Below are positions 14,551 through 19,935 of a DNA stretch of 19,935 nt, in pieces. Made by a program: the position numbers and the translations under genes. This DNA is from Chitinivibrionales bacterium (lineage in GTDB: Bacteria > Fibrobacterota > Chitinivibrionia > Chitinivibrionales > WJKA01): positions 1-19,935 of the forward strand of contig WJKA01000164.1 of assembly GCA_014729375.1 (NCBI GenBank), in the 5' to 3' direction. Within the stretch, counting starts at the first letter, position 1. Each line of letters begins with the position of its first letter. The notes beneath the pieces are model-generated. The model was not told the DNA's origin. It did not search any database and saw only the letters and a program-made list of their open reading frames with translations.

Positions 14551-16110
14551 CTACGGCCTGAATCGCTGATAGTCGATTTTGTATTTGCTGATTTTATACT
14601 GAATGATACGCTTGGTAGTACCGAGCAGTTTTGCCGCTTCGGTCTGATTTCCATGGGCGTCTTTGAGTGCATCAACGATAAGCTCTTTCTCATATGCCGC
14701 AACAAGGCTGACAAAAGAGTTATTTGCTCCGCCTGGTTTGGATTCCATTTCCTTTATCTGAAGTGTCGGGGGGAGATCGTGTCCCTCGATACTGCCGGTT
14801 GAGGCCACCAGCACCGACCGTTCAATGACATTTTCGAGTTCGCGCACATTCCCCGGCCAGTGATATGCGGAGAGCATGTCGATTGCAGGCGTTGATATTC
14901 TATTGATTTTTTTAGAATGGATCGTGCCGTATTTTCGTGCGAAATGATCGGCCATCAAAAGCACGTCGGCGCCCCGGTAGCGGAGCGGCGGCAGCGGGAT
15001 AGTGAATACATTGATCCGGTAATAGAGGTCTTCCCTGAACCGGCCGCTCCCGACATCTTCTTCAAGGTCGCGGTTTGTCGCGCATATCAGGCGGACGTCA
15101 ACATTGACAGTATCGAGTCCACCGACCCGCTGGACCTCTTTTTCCTGGATAGCCCTGAGCAGCCTGCTCTGCGCGCTCGGCGGCATTTCCCCGATTTCAT
15201 CAAGAAAAAGCGTGCCGCCATGCGCAGCTTCAAACCGTCCGATACGCCGTGAAGTAGCGCCAGTAAAGGACCCTTTTTCATGGCCGAACAATTCGCTTTC
15301 GAGCAGCGACTCCGGCAATGCCGCACAATTCACTGCAATAAACGGCTTATCTTTGCGACCGCTCTTCCGATGGATCGCCCGGGCAACCAGCTCTTTGCCG
15401 GTCCCCGTATCGCCGCGAATCAACACCGTGGTCGGCGAGGAGGCAACTTGGGCAATCTGCCGGAATACCTCGCGCATTGCACTGCTGCTCCCGATCATTT
15501 CATCCGGCCTGCCCATGTCCTCCAGCGATCGACGAAGTTCCAGATTTTCTTTTTCAAGCGCAGAAATCCTCTCCTCGCTTTCACGACGCTCACGGACAAG
15601 CTGCGAGACCAGGTCGCCGACAGCCTCAAGAAAATCAAGCTCATTGTCAAGCTTGTCGCTGTTGCCGTTTGTAATCCTGTCAACAGACAGCGTACCGATA
15701 ACAGCGCCATCAGCCTTGATCGGGACACAAAGAAACGCAATATTCGAACTCTCAAGATTGCTTCGGGCACCTGTCCGGTCCAAAAATGACGGCTCATCCT
15801 TTAATTTCGGAATCACAATCGGCTTGCCCGTCTGCAATACCTTCCCGGTAATCCCCTCACCAGGACGATACCTGCCGCGAAGACGGTCCGGTTCGGATAT
15901 GCCATGTGCTGCATCAAGTATTAACTCAGAATTGTCCTTGCTCAAAATTGAAATCATACCCCGGTTCATGCCTGCATGGATTTCGAGGATCTCAAGTATT
16001 TTAACCATAATCTCCTCAAGATCCGCATCCGTGCCAAGCACACGGGCAATATGATACAAAACCGATACTCCGTTAAAACTGATATCCGATTGTATCTCCT
16101 TGATAACCAT
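14551..16110 (-). CDS. NifA-like sigma-54-dependent activator (GAF-AAA+-Fis HTH)
   Basis: A bacterial enhancer-binding protein of 519 residues. The N-terminal GAF domain (about 15-165) has the NifA-like GMNRGMISILSKD and YRPGEGITGKVLQTGKPIVIP, followed by a charged coiled-coil linker (about 172-198). The AAA+ domain (about 203-435) has Walker A GDTGTGKE (233-240), the sigma-54 contact loop GSFTGA (280-285, Ser in place of the usual Ala) and Walker B LFLDEIGEM (301-309). A Fis-type HTH is at 475-511. It has no receiver domain, so it is not NtrC. ATG 16110 has AAGGAA about 9 nt upstream. The four sigma-54 promoters around it make it the likely activator of amt, glnA and the PEP-synthase-like gene. 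No nitrogenase genes are visible, so I do not name it nifA. Confidence 0.92.
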   Translation of the reverse strand: MVIKEIQSDISFNGVSVLYHIARVLGTDADLEEIMVKILEILEIHAGMNRGMISILSKDNSELILDAAHGISEPDRLRGRYRPGEGITGKVLQTGKPIVIPKLKDEPSFLDRTGARSNLESSNIAFLCVPIKADGAVIGTLSVDRITNGNSDKLDNELDFLEAVGDLVSQLVRERRESEERISALEKENLELRRSLEDMGRPDEMIGSSSAMREVFRQIAQVASSPTTVLIRGDTGTGKELVARAIHRKSGRKDKPFIAVNCAALPESLLESELFGHEKGSFTGATSRRIGRFEAAHGGTLFLDEIGEMPPSAQSRLLRAIQEKEVQRVGGLDTVNVDVRLICATNRDLEEDVGSGRFREDLYYRINVFTIPLPPLRYRGADVLLMADHFARKYGTIHSKKINRISTPAIDMLSAYHWPGNVRELENVIERSVLVASTGSIEGHDLPPTLQIKEMESKPGGANNSFVSLVAAYEKELIVDALKDAHGNQTEAAKLLGTTKRIIQYKISKYKIDYQRFRP

Positions 16111-16172
16111 TTTTGTATTCCTTTGGCTCCCGATAGAACAGGAACAATAATTAGCCTGCAGGGATCAACCAG

Positions 16173-16192
16173 GTCGACACAAAAATGTGCCA
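16173..16192 (-). promoter_or_regulatory. Repeated 20-bp element before the regulator gene
   Basis: GTCGACACAAAAATGTGCCA on the plus strand lies 63-82 bp before the start of the NifA-like gene. It differs at one of 20 positions from the element at 17857-17876 upstream of glnA. The identity over 20 bp in two intergenic regions is unlikely to be chance. It probably binds the same protein, perhaps the NifA-like activator itself, and would then imply autoregulation. I see no canonical sigma-54 promoter for this gene. Confidence 0.6.
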
Positions 16193-16208
16193 TTCATAAT
16201 ATACAATA

Positions 16209-16237
16209 AGAGAGGACCTCCGGGCCGAGATCCCCTG
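16209..16237 (-). terminator. Possible intrinsic terminator of glnA
   Basis: On the minus strand, 30 nt past the glnA stop, AGGGGATCTC pairs with GAGGTCCTCT (two G-U pairs) around a 7-nt loop. It is followed by CTTATTGTAT, which is only moderately T-rich. Plausible but not strong. Confidence 0.4.
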
Positions 16238-16266
16238 TACAACAATTTCGAGGCAACAAATCAGTC

Positions 16267-17712
16267 CTATATATCATAATAAAGGGCGAATTCCCATGGA
16301 TGCGGCCTGACATCAAGCGCCTGTACTTCATTGGTCATTTTATAATCGATCCATGTTTCAACCACATCCGGCGTAAAAACATCACCCTTAAGCAGATACT
16401 CATGGTCTTTATCAAGCGCATTGAGAGCTTCTCGCAGGGTCCCCGGCGTTGTTGGAACTTTTGCCAGTTCTTCGGGAGGAAGATCATAAATATCTTTATC
16501 GAGTGGTTCACCCGGATCGATTTTGTTCTGGATTCCATCAATAGCAGCCATAAGCAACGAAGACATTGCCAGATATGGGTTGCAGCTTGGATCAGGACAT
16601 CTGAACTCAAGCCGCTTTGCTTTTGCCGAAGTGGAATACATGGGAAGCCTGACGGCTGCACTTCTGTTTCTGCTGGAATACGCAAGATTAACCGGCGCCT
16701 CGAATCCCGGAACCAGACGCTTGTAACTGTTGGTCGTCGGATTGGTAAAGGCCAGGATAGACGGTGCATGTTTGAGTATGCCACCGATAGCCCACATGGC
16801 TGCCTGGGACATCCCCGCATATCCATCACCGGCAAAAAGGTTTTTATCCTCTTTCCATATCGACAGATGTGTATGCATGCCGGTGCCGTTGTCGTTGAAA
16901 AGAGGTTTAGGCATGAATGTCACCGTTTTGCCGTATTTCTTGGCTACATTTTTAATAACGTATTTATATTTTAACAGATGATCGCCCATGGTTACCAGTG
17001 GAGCAAACCGCATATCGATTTCTGCCTGGCCACCGGTCGCTACTTCATGGTGCTGACATTCGATCGGCACACCCATATCCATTAACGTCAGCATCATCTC
17101 GCTGCGCATGTCCTGAAGACTGTCGGTGGGCGGCACAGGAAAGTATCCTTCTTTATAGCGGGGCTTGTACCCGAGATTATGAGATAAGCCACTTTCATCT
17201 ATATCTTCTTCTCTACCGGTATTCCAGCGACCTTCAACCGAGTCAAGAAAATAATACCCCATGTTCTGTGTCTGATCAAAACGAACATCATCAAAAATGA
17301 AAAACTCAGCTTCAGGACCAAGAAATGCCGTATCACCGACACCGCTGGTTCGAAGGAAAATTTCGGCCTTGCGTGCAATATTCCTGGGATCGCGAGTATA
17401 ATTTTCACCGGTAACCGGATCGCAGATATTGCAGATAATCACTATAGTTTTATGAATCATAAATGGATCGATAAAAGCGGTTTCAGGTACGGGCTTGACC
17501 AGCATATCAGACTCATTTATCGCCTGCCACCCGCGAATGCTCGACCCGTCAAATCCAAGCCCTTTTTCAAATGTGTCCTCTTCCAGTTCGCATACCGGGA
17601 TCGAAAAGTGCTGCCAGAGACCGGGGAAGTCCATAAACCGGAGGTCAACGACTTTGACATTTTCGCTTTTTATAAGCGAAATAACTTCTTTCGGGCTTTT
17701 ACAGGGGGTCAT
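16267..17712 (-). CDS. glnA: Glutamine synthetase type I
   Basis: GS joins ammonia to glutamate using ATP and is the main ammonium-assimilating enzyme, a cytosolic dodecamer. The 481-residue protein has the GS-I signature set: GFDGSSIRGWQ (53-63, near the N-terminus), the metal-site region GPEAEFFIFD, HHEVATGGQAEID, and NGTGMHTHLSIWK. It also has the NRSAAVRLP arginine region and the adenylylation loop DKDIYDLPPEE, in which Tyr409 corresponds to E. coli Tyr397. This makes it a proper substrate for the GlnE encoded in the same window. ATG 17712 has AAAGGA about 9 nt upstream. A sigma-54 promoter lies 58-73 bp before it, and repeated elements further upstream suggest activator control. Confidence 0.98.
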   Translation of the reverse strand: MTPCKSPKEVISLIKSENVKVVDLRFMDFPGLWQHFSIPVCELEEDTFEKGLGFDGSSIRGWQAINESDMLVKPVPETAFIDPFMIHKTIVIICNICDPVTGENYTRDPRNIARKAEIFLRTSGVGDTAFLGPEAEFFIFDDVRFDQTQNMGYYFLDSVEGRWNTGREEDIDESGLSHNLGYKPRYKEGYFPVPPTDSLQDMRSEMMLTLMDMGVPIECQHHEVATGGQAEIDMRFAPLVTMGDHLLKYKYVIKNVAKKYGKTVTFMPKPLFNDNGTGMHTHLSIWKEDKNLFAGDGYAGMSQAAMWAIGGILKHAPSILAFTNPTTNSYKRLVPGFEAPVNLAYSSRNRSAAVRLPMYSTSAKAKRLEFRCPDPSCNPYLAMSSLLMAAIDGIQNKIDPGEPLDKDIYDLPPEELAKVPTTPGTLREALNALDKDHEYLLKGDVFTPDVVETWIDYKMTNEVQALDVRPHPWEFALYYDI

Positions 17713-17769
17713 AATTATTCCTTTGGTTAATGTATAAAATTAATCTGGTTAAACAATGACGCATAAATT

Positions 17770-17785
17770 GCAATTAATATGCCAA
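17770..17785 (-). promoter_or_regulatory. Sigma-54 (-24/-12) promoter of glnA
   Basis: Read on the minus strand, TTGGCATATTAATTGC has TGGCA and TTGC with exactly 10 nt between GG and GC. The predicted start is near 17758, giving a leader of about 45 nt. This is the best match to the consensus in the window together with 17946. Confidence 0.85.
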
Positions 17786-17856
17786 GCGGGATTTATTGTC
17801 TGCCAAATACCGATATATGGCCTTTTTTCACATTCCAGTCACCCTGCAGACCACAC

Positions 17857-17876
17857 GTCGACACAAAAACGTGCCA
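17857..17876 (-). promoter_or_regulatory. Repeated 20-bp element upstream of glnA
   Basis: GTCGACACAAAAACGTGCCA is 19/20 identical to the element before the NifA-like gene. It lies about 75-90 bp upstream of the -24 region of glnA and about 70-90 bp upstream of the divergent promoter at 17946. It is thus well placed to serve as an enhancer for both. Confidence 0.6.
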
Positions 17877-17888
17877 AAAAGGGCCGAA

Positions 17889-17908
17889 GAATACATTTAT
17901 GTGTCGCC
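17889..17908 (+). promoter_or_regulatory. Second copy of the repeated element, opposite orientation
   Basis: In reverse complement the stretch reads GGCGACACATAAATGTATTC, sharing CGACACA and AAATGT with the 16173 copy (14 of 20 positions). It lies about 40-55 bp before the -24 region of the promoter at 17946. Same family of sites, weaker match. Confidence 0.45.
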
Positions 17909-17945
17909 TGCGCCTCCCTGCTTGGGTTTAAAACAATATGGTAAC

Positions 17946-17961
17946 TGGCACAGAAGTTGCG
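17946..17961 (+). promoter_or_regulatory. Sigma-54 (-24/-12) promoter of the PEP-synthase-like gene
   Basis: TGGCACAGAAGTTGCG matches the canonical TGGCAC-N5-TTGC with 10 nt between GG (17947-17948) and GC (17959-17960). The predicted start near 17972 gives a leader of about 84 nt. It points to the right, away from glnA. Confidence 0.85.
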
Positions 17962-17979
17962 ATACAAATGTGTGTCGCA
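17960..17979 (+). promoter_or_regulatory. Third, weaker copy of the repeated element at the transcription start
   Basis: The reverse complement reads TGCGACACACATTTGTATCG, sharing GCGACACA and TTGT/GTAT positions with the copy at 17889. It covers the -12 end and the predicted start of the rightward promoter, so binding here would more likely hinder that promoter, or serve glnA from a distance. Tentative. Confidence 0.35.
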
Positions 17980-18055
17980 CGGGTCTTTGTGTGTGCTTGC
18001 ATGACGTATCCGGTCACAAAAAAAACATCAGTCCAAGAAAATATCCGATTCAGAC

Positions 18056-19935
18056 ATGAAAATGCAAAAAAAAGTACATCTGTCCATGAGCACAGGGCTT
18101 GATGCCCTTGATGCAACCCTTAACGGAGTGCTGCCCGGTGACAATATTGTATTCCAGGTCGATTCTATCAACGATTACATTCCCTTTGTGCATCCGTTTT
18201 CAGCAGAATCAAATCGTGCCGACCGGGGGCTCATTTATTTCAGGTTTGCAGAACACAAATGGCTTCTTCCGCCGGAGGTGAAAGCAGAAATCCACCAGTT
18301 GCACCCTGAGGATGGCTTTGAAACGTTTATTTCTGAAATTTTTGACGTAATCGAGCATCACGGGGTAGGCGCGTGCTATGTTTTCGATTGCCTGTCCGAG
18401 CTGTCGGTGGACTGGTACAGCGATCGGATGCTGGGCAACTTTTTCATGCTAACCTGCCCTTATCTCTACGAATACAAGACAGCGACTTACTTTGCCCTTC
18501 AACGGGACCACCATATGGCAATTGCCACCGAATCCATTCATACCACTGCGCAGGTTGTTCTCGATGTCTACCGGAATAAGGAAATACTGTATATCCATCC
18601 TCTGAAAGTCTGGAAACGGTATTCCCCGACCATGTTCATGCTCCATGCCTGGGAAGGTGATAATTTCAAGCCGGTTACAGGCAGTACGGTTATTTCGGAG
18701 ATCATGGGCTCAGTCCCTCAGAACTGGCTTGATTTCAGCATGCAGAACCTTGATGTCTGGACCCGGACATTTACTCAGGCACAGGAGTGTATTCAGGACA
18801 ATTCCCCGGGCAGCGGTGCAGACTCCCGTGATGCATCGCTGTTGCGTGACCGGCTGCTCAGGATGGCAATCACGCGCGACATTCGCCTGTTGAACCGGGC
18901 ACAGCGCTATTTTGATCTTACAGACCTGGTTGACGTTGGCAAGCGGATGATCGGTACCGGGCTGATTGGCGGCAAATCGGTCGGTATGCTCCTGGCCCGG
19001 GCGATTCTTAAAAGACACGATCCCCGATGGACCGAACTTCTGGAAACACACGATTCATTCTTTATCGGCTCCGATCTTTTTTATTCGTATCTGATTGCAA
19101 ACGGCTGCTGGTGGATGCGGCGGAAACTGAAGCTTTCCGGGGTAATTCTTGATGGATCGGAAGAGGTGCGGCGTAAAATACTCTCGGGCGTTTTTCCCGA
19201 TGATATCAAGGCCCGTTTCAGCAACATGCTCGATTATTTCGGCCAGTCACCGATTATTGTCCGCTCAAGCAGCCTTCTGGAAGATGCCTATGGAAATGCC
19301 TTTTCGGGAAAGTACGAAAGCGTATTCTGCGCCAATCAGGGCTCGCCTCCCGACCGCCTCGAAGAATTCATGAATGCCGTACGAACCGTCTATGCAAGTA
19401 CCATGCGACGGGAAGCCCTTGCGTATCGCAAGCACTGGGGGCTCCTTGGCCAGGATGAGCAGATGGCGCTCCTTGTGCAGCGGGTTTCAGGAGACAGAAA
19501 CGGGAATTTGTATTATCCTCAAATCGCAGGAGTCGGTTTTTCGTTCAATCCGTATGCCTGGACACATGATATCGATCCCCGGCAGGGCATGATCAGGCTG
19601 GTGTTCGGGCTGGGGACCCGGGCCGTGGACAGGGCGGATGACGATTACACGCGCGTTGTGGCGCTGAATGCCCCGGAAAAAAGGCCGGAATCCAGTTTTG
19701 ATGAAGTCAGGCGGTATGCTCAGCGACGCGTTGACGTACTCGATCTTCATGAAAACCAGCATGTCTCCTACAGTTTTGAAGACGTTGCGACGGCCGGCGA
19801 AGGCATTCCCCTTGAAATTTTTGCATCCCGCGATGAACAGATGGAACAGCGCGCGCGGCAACACAACATGAAAAATGTCTTCTCGTGGGTCCTCACGTTC
19901 AACGAACTGCTTGCCGAAACCGCATTCGTCGACAC
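18056..19935 (+). CDS. PEP-synthase/PPDK-like protein with degenerate KaiC-like N-terminus (3' end outside window)
   Basis: The frame is open from ATG 18056 to the window end; 626 residues are visible. Residues 10-70 begin LSMSTGLDALDATLNGVLPGDNIVF, like the start of a RecA/KaiC-type ATPase. The P-loop position is occupied by VDSINDYIPFVHPF, with no GxxxxGK[ST], so nucleotide binding there is unlikely. From about residue 300 the PPDK N-terminal ATP-grasp domain follows: GLIGGKSVGM (about 302-311), VRSSSLLEDAYGNAFSGKYESVF (about 401-423) and LVFGLGTRAVD (about 515-525). The swivelling His and PEP-binding domains should lie beyond the right edge. Enzymes of this class interconvert pyruvate and PEP, but the activity of this subfamily is not established. 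The start has no strong ribosome-binding site; ATG 18062 or 18086 are alternatives. Its sigma-54 promoter, divergent from glnA, ties it to nitrogen control. Confidence 0.85.
   Translation, partial: MKMQKKVHLSMSTGLDALDATLNGVLPGDNIVFQVDSINDYIPFVHPFSAESNRADRGLIYFRFAEHKWLLPPEVKAEIHQLHPEDGFETFISEIFDVIEHHGVGACYVFDCLSELSVDWYSDRMLGNFFMLTCPYLYEYKTATYFALQRDHHMAIATESIHTTAQVVLDVYRNKEILYIHPLKVWKRYSPTMFMLHAWEGDNFKPVTGSTVISEIMGSVPQNWLDFSMQNLDVWTRTFTQAQECIQDNSPGSGADSRDASLLRDRLLRMAITRDIRLLNRAQRYFDLTDLVDVGKRMIGTGLIGGKSVGMLLARAILKRHDPRWTELLETHDSFFIGSDLFYSYLIANGCWWMRRKLKLSGVILDGSEEVRRKILSGVFPDDIKARFSNMLDYFGQSPIIVRSSSLLEDAYGNAFSGKYESVFCANQGSPPDRLEEFMNAVRTVYASTMRREALAYRKHWGLLGQDEQMALLVQRVSGDRNGNLYYPQIAGVGFSFNPYAWTHDIDPRQGMIRLVFGLGTRAVDRADDDYTRVVALNAPEKRPESSFDEVRRYAQRRVDVLDLHENQHVSYSFEDVATAGEGIPLEIFASRDEQMEQRARQHNMKNVFSWVLTFNELLAETAFVD

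Noticed and set aside
15104..16054. Long (316 codon) plus-strand ORF
   Set aside because: It is antisense to the NifA-like gene, very Ser/Arg/Ile-rich, with no recognisable domain and no ribosome-binding site; a shadow frame.
16173..16192. The element before the regulator gene as a sigma-54 promoter (TGGCAC on the minus strand)
   Set aside because: The -24 half looks good, but the spacing to the next G is one short and the -12 GC is missing. The near-identical copy upstream of glnA is separate from that gene's real promoter.
1..19935. Search for tRNA/rRNA, CRISPR arrays, transposases, phage or toxin-antitoxin genes
   Set aside because: None seen. No regular short repeats, no cloverleaf-like segments, and all larger ORFs are accounted for.

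Overview
The window comes from a Gram-negative bacterium of moderate GC. Supporting signs are an outer-membrane beta-barrel protein with a signal peptide and terminal Phe, GlnE/GS-I nitrogen control, and sigma-54 promoters. Gene content is compatible with an anaerobic or Fibrobacterota/deltaproteobacteria-like lineage, but I cannot fix the taxon from sequence alone. I see no phage, IS, CRISPR, tRNA or rRNA.

Left part (1-5501, + strand): a tightly packed, partly overlapping gene string. It holds the 3' end of a membrane glycosyltransferase, purN, rnhB (GTG start inside purN), a STAS-domain protein, a DUF1015 protein, a UPF0104/LPG-synthase-like membrane protein and a MoxR AAA+ ATPase. This is housekeeping and envelope content.

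Centre and right (5554-19935): a nitrogen-assimilation locus. On the minus strand are a stand-alone acyl carrier protein and a very large GlnE (about 1269 aa) whose extra N-terminus looks like two GlnD-type ACT domains. Divergent from glnE is a sigma-54-driven unit with a porin-like protein and a decayed amt copy (internal deletion of about 640 bp plus a +1 frameshift). A GAF-like minus-strand ORF follows, then a second sigma-54-driven unit: intact amt, glnK and a 66-aa unknown. Converging on it are a NifA-like sigma-54 activator and glnA. Divergent from glnA, from its own sigma-54 promoter, is a PEP-synthase/PPDK-like protein that runs off the right end and carries a KaiC-like N-terminus lacking a P-loop.

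Four promoters with exact GG-N10-GC spacing sit in front of porin/amt-psi, amt/glnK, glnA and the PEP-synthase-like gene. A GTCGACACAAAAAYGTGCCA element recurs upstream of glnA and of the regulator gene (19/20 identical), with two looser copies in the glnA/PPDK intergenic region. Together these suggest one regulon run by the NifA-like activator.

The most interesting idea: GlnK has Phe instead of the uridylylatable Tyr at position 51, glutamine synthetase keeps its adenylylation Tyr (Tyr409), and GlnE carries GlnD-like ACT domains. This suggests, as inference, that glutamine sensing may have moved from a PII-uridylylating GlnD onto the adenylyltransferase itself.
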